51,459 nt of DNA from an uncultured Clostridia bacterium (GTDB lineage: Bacteria; Bacillota; Clostridia; Christensenellales; Borkfalkiaceae). Where the stretch lies: assembly GCA_934271245.1 (NCBI GenBank), contig CAKQQY010000011.1:1-51459 (forward strand). Reading direction: 5' to 3'. The position numbers were made by a program, and so were the translations under genes. The notes under the pieces were generated by a model. The model was not told the origin of the DNA. It made no database searches and saw nothing but the letters and a program-made list of their open reading frames with translations. Below are positions 1 to 8,148 of the stretch, piece by piece. Position 1 is the first letter of the stretch, and each line of letters begins with the position of its first letter.

Positions 1-276
1 ATAACGGCTACGGGAGATTATGCAGGCGGTTTATTCGGGTCTATAAAAAGAGTTGATAACTATAATGGTGCTTATTCCGTAATATATGCAAACGAACTTT
101 CGAACGAAGGAATCGTTACTACGAAAGGAAATTACGTCGGCGGAATTGCCGGATACGCATTTGCAGGAAAAAATAGTAATTCGTATATGAAAACTTGCGC
201 AAACAGCGGTTCTGTTAACGGTAATGCAAACGTCGGTGAAATCGTCGGATATTCCGAAAATATTACGATTAACTAA
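1..276 (+). CDS. GLUG-type repeat surface protein, C-terminal fragment
   Basis: The reading frame is open from the first base to TAA at 274-276, so only the last 91 codons are inside the window. They are rich in Gly, Asn, Tyr and Ser, with short beta-strand repeats such as YAGGLFG and YVGGIAGYAFAG. This is the pattern of GLUG and related repeats in secreted or cell-surface adhesins of gut Firmicutes. No LPXTG sorting signal, SLH domain or membrane anchor is visible at the C-terminus, which ends ENITIN, so any anchor would have to lie upstream. The fold class is recognisable, but the ligand cannot be inferred. Confidence 0.6.
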   Translation: MTATGDYAGGLFGSIKRVDNYNGAYSVIYANELSNEGIVTTKGNYVGGIAGYAFAGKNSNSYMKTCANSGSVNGNANVGEIVGYSENITIN

Positions 277-339
277 ATAAAAGGTTTTGCAATAGGAAAA
301 GTTGGCGAGAGCGGCAACGTACAGGGAAAGTAACGATAA

Positions 340-380
340 AACCCCCTTGCTTTGAATAAATCAAGCAAGGGGGTTATTTT
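340..380 (+). terminator. Bidirectional intrinsic terminator
   Basis: Thirteen-bp arms (AACCCCCTTGCTT at 340-352 and its perfect complement at 363-375) close a 10-nt loop. T-rich DNA follows on the plus strand and TTTTA on the minus strand. It sits between the end of the GLUG-repeat gene and the end of the convergent pyridoxal kinase gene, so it can serve both. Confidence 0.85.
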
Positions 381-405
381 ATGTGTTTACTAAAAAATCT
401 TAAAA

Positions 406-1239
406 TTATTTTATTCTTTCGATAAGGTAGGGTATGGCTTTTTCGAATTCTACGCCGTAATCTACGTGGTCGGGAGTATTAAGAGTGATTTCTATACATT
501 TTACCGTATAATCCACGGCAATTTTCATCGCTTCTTCAAAGTCTTTCCCCATAGCCATAGCGCCGCATAAACTGCTTGCGAAAATATCGCCCGTGCCGTG
601 GAAAGCCGCAGGCAAACGCTTCCGATAATAAGAAAAATATTCCTTTTTAACCGAGTCGTAACCGTAAACGCCTAAATCTTCGTCGTTAAATGAAACGCCC
701 GTTAAAAGGGCTTTTTTCGCGCCTAAACCGACAAGTTTATGTAATAAATTTTTGATATACTCTTCGGAATATCCTTTTTCGATATATTCCTCGCCGAGCA
801 TAAAGCACGCTTCGGTAAGGTTGGGAACTATAACGTCGGCTTTTCCGCAAAGCGTAGCCATATTTTTGGCGAAATTTAAATCGAACCCTGTGTATAACTT
901 GCCGTTGTCCGCCATAACGGGGTCGACTAAAACGAAGTTGTTTTCCGTCTTAAAGTCGTCGAAAATGCCTTCCACGATTTTAAGTTGCTCGAAAGAACCG
1001 AGATAACCCGTATATAATCCGTCGAAAGTAATGCCGAGATTTTTCCAGTGGTCGGTAATATCCGTCATATCGGAAGTAAGGTCGCGGAAAGTAAATCCTT
1101 TAAACTGCGTGTGTGTGGATAACACCGCCGTCGGCATAACCGCCGCTTCCACGCCGAAACACGAAATTATCGGCAGGGCAACGGTAAGCGAACATTTACC
1201 TACGCACGAAACGTCTTGTATTGTAAGAATCCTTTTCAT
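406..1239 (-). CDS. pdxY: Pyridoxamine/pyridoxal kinase
   Basis: A ribokinase-family kinase of 277 aa that phosphorylates pyridoxal or pyridoxamine for the PLP salvage pathway in the cytoplasm. The N-terminus MKRILTIQDVSCVGKCSLT, the block MPTAVLSTHTQF, the magnesium/ATP region DPVMADNGKLY and the anion-hole motif FHGTGDIFASSL near residue 215 are all typical of PdxY-type kinases. GTGD contains the catalytic Asp. The start is preceded by AAGGAG at normal spacing. The gene ends 13 nt before the end of the SDR gene region and is read in the same direction, so the two may be co-transcribed. A hydroxymethylpyrimidine kinase is less likely because the N-terminal block matches pyridoxamine kinases. 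Confidence 0.88.
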   Translation of the reverse strand: MKRILTIQDVSCVGKCSLTVALPIISCFGVEAAVMPTAVLSTHTQFKGFTFRDLTSDMTDITDHWKNLGITFDGLYTGYLGSFEQLKIVEGIFDDFKTENNFVLVDPVMADNGKLYTGFDLNFAKNMATLCGKADVIVPNLTEACFMLGEEYIEKGYSEEYIKNLLHKLVGLGAKKALLTGVSFNDEDLGVYGYDSVKKEYFSYYRKRLPAAFHGTGDIFASSLCGAMAMGKDFEEAMKIAVDYTVKCIEITLNTPDHVDYGVEFEKAIPYLIERIK

Positions 1240-1252
1240 TATCTGTTTCTCC

Positions 1253-2074
1253 TTATTTTAGGTCTTTAAACATATCGAGTCCTGATTTTATAAGGACTTT
1301 TTTCATTATGGAAGGGGTGGCTTTCGGGAAGGTTTTCCCGAAAAACGCCATTGCTTTTCCGTCTTTGCCGATTACGATTTTACGTTTCTTACGGCTTATT
1401 TTATTTATAATCGATTTGGCGGCTTTTTCTACCGGCATAGCGATTTTGTCTATCAGCGGCGAGCCGCTGTCAGCATTCACGCCTTTTAAAATATCCGTTT
1501 TTATAAACCCGGGGTAAACGCCCGAAATATAAACGCTTTTTCCGTATTCCGCCTGTAAAGATTCCGTAAAACCCCGTAACGCGTACTTTGTCGCGGTGTA
1601 CATGCTTTCGCCGGCTACGGGGCAAAGCCCCGCCGAACTTATAACGTTTATAACCGCGGGGGTAGTCGATTGTCTAAGCAGGGGGAAAAGCGTTTTCGTT
1701 GCGAAAACGTAAGAAACGAAGTTGGTTTCGATAATTCTTTCAACGTCGTTCGTTTCGAGGTTTTCGAATTTCAAAAAGGGAAGCATAATTCCCGCGTTAT
1801 TTATTAAAACGTCGATTTTAATGCCGTTGTTTTTTAGGTAGTCGGAAAATTCCGACCAGTTTTCTTTTATTCCGACGTCGAAAAGTTTATAAGAAAACTT
1901 GTCCTTTAAATCCTCGAGCGATTCTCTTGCCGCCGCAATCTTTTTTTCGTTACGGGCAATGCCGATAACCTCGCAACCGTATTCTGCGATAAGTTTTTTC
2001 GCAATCGAAAACCCCAGTCCGCCGCTTGCGCCCGTTATTACGACGGTTTTTCCTTTCAACCAACTTTTTTTCAT
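1253..2074 (-). CDS. Short-chain dehydrogenase/reductase (SDR)
   Basis: A classical SDR of 273 aa. The NAD(P) motif TGASGGLG is at residues 14-21, NNAG at 92-95, a serine pair at 146-147 and the catalytic YTATK at 159-163, so the Ser-Tyr-Lys triad is complete. R41 after the second strand suggests NADPH preference, which is an inference. The C-terminal part (KAAKSIINKISRKKRKIVIG) resembles the DltE/YqjQ-like SDR group; the substrate cannot be read. The start ATG lies only 6 nt beyond a good -10 box, so the message may be leaderless. It lies upstream of pdxY and could be co-transcribed with it. Confidence 0.8.
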   Translation of the reverse strand: MKKSWLKGKTVVITGASGGLGFSIAKKLIAEYGCEVIGIARNEKKIAAARESLEDLKDKFSYKLFDVGIKENWSEFSDYLKNNGIKIDVLINNAGIMLPFLKFENLETNDVERIIETNFVSYVFATKTLFPLLRQSTTPAVINVISSAGLCPVAGESMYTATKYALRGFTESLQAEYGKSVYISGVYPGFIKTDILKGVNADSGSPLIDKIAMPVEKAAKSIINKISRKKRKIVIGKDGKAMAFFGKTFPKATPSIMKKVLIKSGLDMFKDLK

Positions 2075-2080
2075 AAGTAC

Positions 2081-2109
2081 ATAATATCATATAAAAAAGA
2101 ATCAGGCAA
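2081..2109 (-). promoter_or_regulatory. Sigma-A promoter of the SDR gene
   Basis: Read on the minus strand, TTGCCT (2104-2109) and TATTAT (2081-2086) are separated by exactly 17 bp. The predicted transcription start falls at or within a base of the SDR start codon (2072-2074), leaving no room for a ribosome binding site. Confidence 0.6.
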
Positions 2110-2146
2110 TAAAAAGCGGCGCGCGTTCGTTATTTATTTATATCGC

Positions 2147-2175
2147 TTGTAAAGATTGTTCGGTTGTGTTAAAAT
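2147..2175 (+). promoter_or_regulatory. Sigma-A promoter of pcrA-ligA
   Basis: TTGTAA (2147-2152) and TAAAAT (2170-2175) have a 17-bp spacer. The start codon of pcrA follows 30 nt later, behind an AGAGAAG ribosome binding site. It faces away from the SDR promoter. Confidence 0.6.
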
Positions 2176-2205
2176 AAAATGGAATAAAAAGAAAAAGAGA
2201 AGATT

Positions 2206-4452
2206 ATGGATATAAACAAATTGCTTGCAAAACTTAACGACGAACAGATAAAACCCGTTTTGGATACGGAGGGCGCCGTACTTGTTATTGCCGGCGCGGG
2301 AAGCGGAAAAACACGCGTTTTAACAACGAGAATCGCGTATCTTATCGAAGAAAAACAGGTGCCGAAAGAAAATATTCTTGCGATTACTTTTACGAACAAA
2401 GCAGCGAACGAAATGCGCGAAAGAATGGAAAAAATATGCGGCGATTGTTCGGCTATGTGGATATGTACGATTCACAGCATGTGCGTTAAGATTTTGCGTT
2501 CTAATATAGATAAAATAGGGTACGACAGGAACTTTACGATATACGACGAAACGGATAAAGACAAAGCGTTAAAAAGAATCGTTGAAGATTTGGGTTACGA
2601 AGCGGATACTATTCTTAAAACTGCCAAAAACCATATTTCCATAGCCAAAAACGAATGTCTTTCTCCCGACGAGTATGAAAAAGCAAACCCCGAAGCAAAG
2701 TTTATCGAAGAAGTATGTAAAATTTACGCGGCATACGAAGACGCCCTTGCCCGCTCGAATTCTCTCGATTTCGACGATTTGCTTTTTAAGACTTACGTTT
2801 TGTTCAAAAAGCACCCCGAAGTCGCCGATTATTATTCGGAAAAATTCCGTTATATTCATATCGACGAGTTTCAGGACACCAACACCGTTCAGTTCGCCAT
2901 AGCGAAGAGATTGTCCGTTAAACACGGCAATATTTTCGTCGTCGGCGACGACGATCAAAGCATATATTCGTGGCGCGGCGCGAAGATTGAAAATATTTTA
3001 GAGTTTGACGGTAAATTCGCAGGGGCGAAGGTATATAAACTCGAAAGAAATTACCGTTCTACCAAAAAGATTTTAGAACTTGCCAACGCCCTGATAGAAA
3101 AAAACGAAATGCGTCGCGGTAAAACGTTGTGGACGGATAATTCCGACGGGGTAAAAATAGAAACGTTCGAGGCGACGGACGAGAATAACGAGGCGGCTTA
3201 CGTTGCCATGCAGATAAAAAATCTGTTGTCGAGAACAGAGTACACGTATAAAGATTTCGCGGTATTTATGAGAGTGAACGCCATTTCCCGCGCTTTTGAA
3301 CAGGAATTCACTAAGTATGCCATTCCTTATAAGATTTACGGCGGTTTCAGATTTTTCGAAAGAAAGGAAATCAAAGATTTGCTCGCTTATCTTAAAATTG
3401 TCAACAATCCTTACGACGACGAATCGTTTATCAGAGCGGTTACGACTCCAAAAAGGGGGATAGGCGATAAAACGCTTCGGGAACTTCGCGAGTTCTGTTC
3501 GGGCAGAGGCGTTTCTATGAGAGAAGGGCTTACCCGATTAGACGAAACGTCGATTTCTTCGGGCGCAAAAGCAAAACTTTTTAATTTTAAGTTATTGCTC
3601 GACGGCTTTACCGCTTTTTCCGACCGCGGCGCTTCCGCCCTTATCGATAAGGTTGTGGAAGATACCGACTTTTTAGAACAGTTCTCCGAAAGAACGGACG
3701 AAAACAACGGCAAAATAATGAACGTTTCCGAACTTAAAAACTCCGCCGTTCAGTTCGAAAAAGAAAATAACAACTTAAGCCTTTCCGATTATCTTAATTC
3801 GGTTACTTTAAGTTCCGACACCGACGCCATAAATACAGACGACGCAGTTACCGTTGCTACGATTCACGCGTCAAAGGGGCTGGAATTTAAGTGCGTTTTC
3901 GTCGCGGGTCTTGACGACGGGATTTTGCCCGTTTCCAGAAGCAGGGATAACGATGAAGATATGGAAGAAGAAAGGCGGCTTATGTACGTCGCCGTAACGA
4001 GAGCGAAAGAAAGGCTGTATTTAACCCGCGCTACCGAAAGGTTTATGTACGGTAAGAGAGAACGTACTTCTCAGTCGGTGTTTTTCAAAGAAGCGAGAAT
4101 GGTTATCGACCCCGAGGCGGTCAGAAAAGAAGAAGAACGCAGAAACAAATATTTTCAGAGAAGAACTCACGGGGACGACGGCGGCGGAGATATTTTTTCT
4201 TCTAACGAAAACACGGGCGGGTATTCTTCGAATTACGCGAAACGGTTTTTAAAAGATACAAAACCGAAGGCTGTCTCTAACGCTTCCGCTTCGAAATACA
4301 GAACGGGATTAAAGGTAAAACACCCCCGATTCGGCGAAGGAACGGTTATAATGGTAAGGGGAGAAGGCGATAATATTATAGTAGACGTGGCTTTCCCCGG
4401 TGTGGGGATAAAGTCGCTTGCGGCAAAATTTGCGCCTATGGAGATATTATAA
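2206..4452 (+). CDS. pcrA: ATP-dependent 3'-5' DNA helicase PcrA/UvrD
   Basis: A superfamily 1A helicase of 748 aa, close to the usual 720-760 aa, acting in nucleotide excision repair and in removing obstacles to replication. Walker A AGAGSGKT spans 29-36, motif II is IDEFQDTN, then GDDDQSIYSWRGA and LERNYRS, and near the C-terminus TIHASKGLEFKCVF and VAVTRAKERLYL. The C-terminal segment after residue 700 (LKVKHPRFGEGTV) is the small Tudor-like domain that PcrA uses to contact RNA polymerase. Its stop codon overlaps the ATG of ligA by one base, the coupling usual for pcrA-ligA in Firmicutes. Confidence 0.96.
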   Translation: MDINKLLAKLNDEQIKPVLDTEGAVLVIAGAGSGKTRVLTTRIAYLIEEKQVPKENILAITFTNKAANEMRERMEKICGDCSAMWICTIHSMCVKILRSNIDKIGYDRNFTIYDETDKDKALKRIVEDLGYEADTILKTAKNHISIAKNECLSPDEYEKANPEAKFIEEVCKIYAAYEDALARSNSLDFDDLLFKTYVLFKKHPEVADYYSEKFRYIHIDEFQDTNTVQFAIAKRLSVKHGNIFVVGDDDQSIYSWRGAKIENILEFDGKFAGAKVYKLERNYRSTKKILELANALIEKNEMRRGKTLWTDNSDGVKIETFEATDENNEAAYVAMQIKNLLSRTEYTYKDFAVFMRVNAISRAFEQEFTKYAIPYKIYGGFRFFERKEIKDLLAYLKIVNNPYDDESFIRAVTTPKRGIGDKTLRELREFCSGRGVSMREGLTRLDETSISSGAKAKLFNFKLLLDGFTAFSDRGASALIDKVVEDTDFLEQFSERTDENNGKIMNVSELKNSAVQFEKENNNLSLSDYLNSVTLSSDTDAINTDDAVTVATIHASKGLEFKCVFVAGLDDGILPVSRSRDNDEDMEEERRLMYVAVTRAKERLYLTRATERFMYGKRERTSQSVFFKEARMVIDPEAVRKEEERRNKYFQRRTHGDDGGGDIFSSNENTGGYSSNYAKRFLKDTKPKAVSNASASKYRTGLKVKHPRFGEGTVIMVRGEGDNIIVDVAFPGVGIKSLAAKFAPMEIL

Positions 4453-6392
4453 TGGATAAAATGAGAGAACTCGTCGACATTTTAAATAAATACGCTTACG
4501 AGTATTACGTGCTCGATAACCCCACCGTTTCCGACGGGGAATACGATAAGTTATACGACGAACTTAAAAAACTCGAAGAAAAAACCGGCGTTGTGTTATT
4601 CGATTCTCCTACCAAAAGGGTGGGAGGCGAACCGATTTCCGCTTTTAAAAAACATAAACACATTAAAAGATTATATAGTCTCGATAAGGCGACCACGGAA
4701 GAAGAACTTGCCGCTTTCGACAACAGAATAAAAGGAGACGGGGAAGAAATCGAATACACCGTGGAATATAAATTCGACGGGCTTACCGTATGCATAACTT
4801 ATGAAGACGGCAAATTCGTCAGGGCGACGACTCGCGGAAACGGCGTTGAGGGCGAAGACGTAACGGCGCAGGTTCTTACTATAAAAAGTTACCCTATGCA
4901 AATCGGTTATAAAGGCGTTATGGAAGTTCAGGGCGAAGCGGTAATGCGTCTTTCCGTGCTTGAAAAATATAACGAAACCGCTTCGGACCCTCTTAAAAAC
5001 GCCCGCAACGGGGCGGCGGGCGCCATAAGAAATTTGGACCCGAAAGTAACGGCAAGCCGAAAACTCGATATAATGTTTTACAACGTCAACTATATGTCCG
5101 AAGGAAAAATGGAAACGCAGACCGAATGCGTGGAATTTTTAAGAAACAACGGATTCAGAGTCCATCCGTTTTTAAGGGTGGTAAAAGGTCTTGACGGCGT
5201 AAAAAAAGCGATTAAAGAAATAGAAGTCGGCAGAAAAAAATTAGACGTTTTAACCGACGGCGCTGTCGTAAAAGTAAACGACTTTTCTCTTCGTGAAAAG
5301 TTCGGGTTTACCGATAAGTTCCCGAGATGGGCGATAGCGTTTAAGTTTGAGGCGGAAGAGGTTACGACGATACTTAAAGACGTAATCTGGCAGGTAGGAA
5401 GAACGGGAAAACTTACGCCGCTCGGAATCGTTGACCCCGTGGAACTCGGCGGCGCGACTGTAAAAAAAGCCACTCTCAACAATTACGGCGATTTAATGCG
5501 TAAAAAAGTTAAGATCGGCGCAAGAGTTTTAATAAGAAGAAGCAACGAAGTTATTCCCGAAATTCTGGGTACGACCGAAGTGTTTCCCGATTCGAAAGAA
5601 GTCGATAAACCTTCCGTTTGCCCGTATTGCGGAACGGAATTAAAAGAAATCGGCGCAAACCTGTTTTGCCCGAATCCGCATTGCAGACCGAGGGTAATTG
5701 CCAAACTTGCAAATTTTGCGTGCAAGTCTGGTATGAATATAGACGGTTTTTCCGAAAAAACGGCAGGGGTTCTATACGATAATTTCGGTGTGGAAAACTT
5801 CTCCGATTTATATAATCTCGACAGAGAAAAAGTGCTTTCTTTAGACGGGTTTAAGGACGCTAAAACGGATAACCTTTTGTCTGCTATAGAAAAATCCAAA
5901 AATCCGCCGCTCGAAAACTTTATTTTCGCGTTGGGTATCGGAAGTATAGGCAAAAAGACGGCGAAAGACGTGGCGAAAAGATACGGAGATATAGAAAATC
6001 TTAAAAACGCGACGAAAGAAGAGTTGATACAAATCGACGATATAGGCGAGGTGATCGCCGACGGAATTTATAAATTTTTCTCCGACCCCGCAAACGTTTC
6101 GGAAATAGAAAAATTGTACGCCGCAGGGGTAAAGCCGATTTACGAAAATGCGGTTAGCGGCGGAGTTTTCAGCGGAGAAAAAGTCGTTCTTACGGGTACT
6201 CTTTCGGAATTTAAACGCGACGAGGCGGCGGCTATAATAGAAAAACTCGGCGGCGAAATTATGAGTGGAGTTTCCAAAAACACGACGCTCGTTATCGCCG
6301 GCGAAAGCGCGGGAAGCAAACTCGATAAAGCGAAAGCGCTCGGTATAAAAATTATCGACGAAGAAAAATTTAAATCTTTGATAAAAAGTTGA
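4452..6392 (+). CDS. ligA: NAD+-dependent DNA ligase LigA
   Basis: Seals nicks during replication and repair using NAD+. The protein has 646 aa (E. coli LigA has 671). The adenylation lysine is K107 in YKFDGLTV, followed by RGNGVEGEDVT and NARNGAAGAIRN. The OB fold is followed by a four-cysteine zinc finger (CPYCGTEL through FCPNPHC), helix-hairpin-helix repeats, and a C-terminal BRCT domain (VVLTGTLSEFKRDEAAAIIE). All domains are present, so it should be functional. The start codon overlaps the pcrA stop as TAATG, implying translational coupling. Confidence 0.97.
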   Translation: MDKMRELVDILNKYAYEYYVLDNPTVSDGEYDKLYDELKKLEEKTGVVLFDSPTKRVGGEPISAFKKHKHIKRLYSLDKATTEEELAAFDNRIKGDGEEIEYTVEYKFDGLTVCITYEDGKFVRATTRGNGVEGEDVTAQVLTIKSYPMQIGYKGVMEVQGEAVMRLSVLEKYNETASDPLKNARNGAAGAIRNLDPKVTASRKLDIMFYNVNYMSEGKMETQTECVEFLRNNGFRVHPFLRVVKGLDGVKKAIKEIEVGRKKLDVLTDGAVVKVNDFSLREKFGFTDKFPRWAIAFKFEAEEVTTILKDVIWQVGRTGKLTPLGIVDPVELGGATVKKATLNNYGDLMRKKVKIGARVLIRRSNEVIPEILGTTEVFPDSKEVDKPSVCPYCGTELKEIGANLFCPNPHCRPRVIAKLANFACKSGMNIDGFSEKTAGVLYDNFGVENFSDLYNLDREKVLSLDGFKDAKTDNLLSAIEKSKNPPLENFIFALGIGSIGKKTAKDVAKRYGDIENLKNATKEELIQIDDIGEVIADGIYKFFSDPANVSEIEKLYAAGVKPIYENAVSGGVFSGEKVVLTGTLSEFKRDEAAAIIEKLGGEIMSGVSKNTTLVIAGESAGSKLDKAKALGIKIIDEEKFKSLIKS

Positions 6393-6417
6393 AAAATCGG
6401 GCGAAACGTGGTATTAT
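6389..6417 (+). promoter_or_regulatory. Sigma-A promoter of the yicC-gmk-rpoZ run
   Basis: TTGAAA (6389-6394) and TATTAT (6412-6417) with a 17-bp spacer. The -35 box overlaps the ligA stop codon. yicC starts 29 nt downstream of the -10 box. Confidence 0.6.
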
Positions 6418-6446
6418 AATAGACAAAGGTTAAATGGTATTCGATT

Positions 6447-7316
6447 ATGTATAGTATGACCGGCTACGGAAGGGCAGAATATTGTGAAAACGGCGTTACG
6501 ATAACGGTGGAATTGAAAACGGTTAATAACCGCAACTTCGATTTAAACGCTAAAATGCCGCGTTCGTTTCTGGTGTTCGACGACCTTATAAGAAAAACGG
6601 TAGCCAAATACGTTTTAAGGGGAAGAATAGATTTATTCGTTAACTTCTCCGATATAAGAGAAAAAGAACGTAACTTATCTCTCGATATAGGCAGGGCGAA
6701 AAGTTATTACGAAATAAGCAAAAGAATTTCCGAAGAGTTGGGGTTGGTAAACGACGTTACCGTTACGGGAATTATGAGACTTCCGGACGTCGTAACGGAT
6801 AACTCTTCCGATGACGTTTCGGAATTCAAAGACGTTTTGGAAGATACCGTAAAAAAAGCGTGCGAAAATCTTAACGAAATGCGCGGAAAAGAAGGCGAAA
6901 AAATCTGCGTCGACCTTTTGCGTCGTATGGACTGTATAGAAAAACTCAGAAACGAAATTTCCGAAAGGGCTCCGCTTGTCGTAGAAGATTACAGAAATAA
7001 ATTAAAGCAAAGAATTGAAGAAGCTTTAAAAGACGTAAAGTACGACGAAGCAAGACTTCTTAACGAAGTTGCGTTTTATACGGATAAAGTCAATATCGAC
7101 GAAGAACTTACAAGGCTTAAATCCCATATACATCAGTTCAGAGATATAATAGGGCAAGCAGGCAGCGGCAAAAAGGCAGACTTTTTAATGCAGGAATTCA
7201 ACAGAGAAGCCAACACCGTTTGCTCCAAGTCAAACGATATTGAAATCACGCGGTTAGCGTTGTCGCTTAAAAACGAAATTGAAAAAGTAAGAGAACAAGT
7301 ACAGAATTTAGAATAA
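6447..7316 (+). CDS. yicC: YicC/YloC-family endoribonuclease
   Basis: A 289-aa YicC-like protein. The family N-terminus YSMTGYGRAE is intact, and the C-terminal DUF1732 region has the conserved block INEELTRLKSHIHQF-like (here VNIDEELTRLKSHIHQF), GKKADFLMQEFNREANT and the final helix. YicC homologues from E. coli and Bacillus are reported to be metal-dependent endoribonucleases, so a role in RNA turnover is inferred from the family. It is followed after 2 nt by gmk. In many Firmicutes remA (DUF370) lies between these two genes; it is absent here. Confidence 0.92.
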   Translation: MYSMTGYGRAEYCENGVTITVELKTVNNRNFDLNAKMPRSFLVFDDLIRKTVAKYVLRGRIDLFVNFSDIREKERNLSLDIGRAKSYYEISKRISEELGLVNDVTVTGIMRLPDVVTDNSSDDVSEFKDVLEDTVKKACENLNEMRGKEGEKICVDLLRRMDCIEKLRNEISERAPLVVEDYRNKLKQRIEEALKDVKYDEARLLNEVAFYTDKVNIDEELTRLKSHIHQFRDIIGQAGSGKKADFLMQEFNREANTVCSKSNDIEITRLALSLKNEIEKVREQVQNLE

Positions 7317-7318
7317 AT

Positions 7319-7876
7319 ATGAGAAATGTTTTAATAGTGTTGTCGGGACCTTCCGGCGTTGGAAAAGGAACGGTTGCGAAGCGTTTGGTAGAAAAGAATA
7401 AAGATTTGGCGTTAAGTATCTCTTATACGACGCGCGCGCCCAGAAAAGGCGAAGAAAACGGGAAAGATTATTTCTTTACCACGAGAGAAGATTTCGATAA
7501 TAAAATATCGCAAAACGGGTTTTTAGAGTATTCTAACCACTTCGATAACTTTTACGGTACGCCGAAGCAGTTTGTAAAAGATAAACTGGAAAACAACGAC
7601 GTTCTTTTGGAAATAGACGTAAACGGCGGATTGCAGGTTAAAAACAACTTTCCCGACGCCGTGCTTATAATGCTTCTTCCGCCTAACAAGGAAGAATTGA
7701 CCAGAAGACTTGTCGAAAGAAATACCGAAACGGAAGACAAAATAAAGGCAAGGCTTTTAAGACTCGATTACGAAATGGAAATGGAAAGGCTTTACGATTA
7801 TTCGGTCGTTAACGACGATCTGGAAACCGCCGTAACCGAAATCGAAAGCATTATTGAAAAGGAAAAAAACAGATAA
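7319..7876 (+). CDS. gmk: Guanylate kinase
   Basis: Converts GMP and ATP to GDP and ADP. The protein has 185 aa. The P-loop is GPSGVGKGT at the N-terminus. The GMP-binding region shows SYTTRAPRKGEENGKDYFF, then FLEYSNHFDNFYGTP, and the nucleotide-binding strand LLEIDVNGGLQVK. The lid region carries RLVERNTETEDKIKARL. All these match bacterial Gmk. It starts 2 nt after yicC and is followed by rpoZ, the standard gene order. Confidence 0.95.
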   Translation: MRNVLIVLSGPSGVGKGTVAKRLVEKNKDLALSISYTTRAPRKGEENGKDYFFTTREDFDNKISQNGFLEYSNHFDNFYGTPKQFVKDKLENNDVLLEIDVNGGLQVKNNFPDAVLIMLLPPNKEELTRRLVERNTETEDKIKARLLRLDYEMEMERLYDYSVVNDDLETAVTEIESIIEKEKNR

Positions 7877-7892
7877 AATAAGGAGATTTGAT

Positions 7893-8096
7893 ATGATACA
7901 TAAACCGCCTATCGACGAATTGGCAAAAAAAACGGGAAGTAAATACGCTTTATGCGTAGCGGCAAGCAAACGCGCAAGACAAATTATGGATCAGGCTCAG
8001 AATCAGGGGCTTACGGAACTTCCGAACAAAGAAAAACCTTTGTCGGTTGCCGCTCAGGAAATTTACGACGGCAAAGTCGTTGTAACCGACGACTGA
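7893..8096 (+). CDS. rpoZ: RNA polymerase omega subunit
   Basis: A 67-aa protein that helps assemble the beta' subunit into RNA polymerase. The start MIHKPPIDELAKKTGSKYAL contains the family signature (P..D.L..K..SKYAL), and the next helix CVAASKRARQI is equally typical. The frame opens further upstream at 7854, but the ATG at 7893 has AAGGAG (7880-7885) in front of it and matches the family start. The C-terminus keeps LSVAAQEIYDGKV. In many Firmicutes coaBC follows rpoZ; here the next gene is priA. Confidence 0.93.
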   Translation: MIHKPPIDELAKKTGSKYALCVAASKRARQIMDQAQNQGLTELPNKEKPLSVAAQEIYDGKVVVTDD

Positions 8097-8102
8097 TTTA
8101 AT

Positions 8103-8136
8103 ATATGTCCATACAGCGGTGTGGGCATATTTTTCT
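8103..8136 (+). terminator. Hairpin with U-rich tail between rpoZ and priA
   Basis: Twelve-bp arms ATATGTCCATAC (8103-8114) and GTGTGGGCATAT (8119-8130), with two G-U pairs, close a 4-nt loop. TTTTCT follows. Only 12 nt separate it from the priA start, so it may act as a partial terminator that lowers transcription into priA. Confidence 0.6.
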
Positions 8137-8148
8137 ATGCGGTAAAGT

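Noticed and set aside
6434..6454. Six-codon upstream ORF overlapping the yicC start
   Set aside because: The purine run is too close to its ATG, and nothing suggests leader-peptide control.
7854..7892. Thirteen extra N-terminal codons on rpoZ
   Set aside because: They overlap gmk and have no family match; the AAGGAG at 7880 serves the ATG at 7893.
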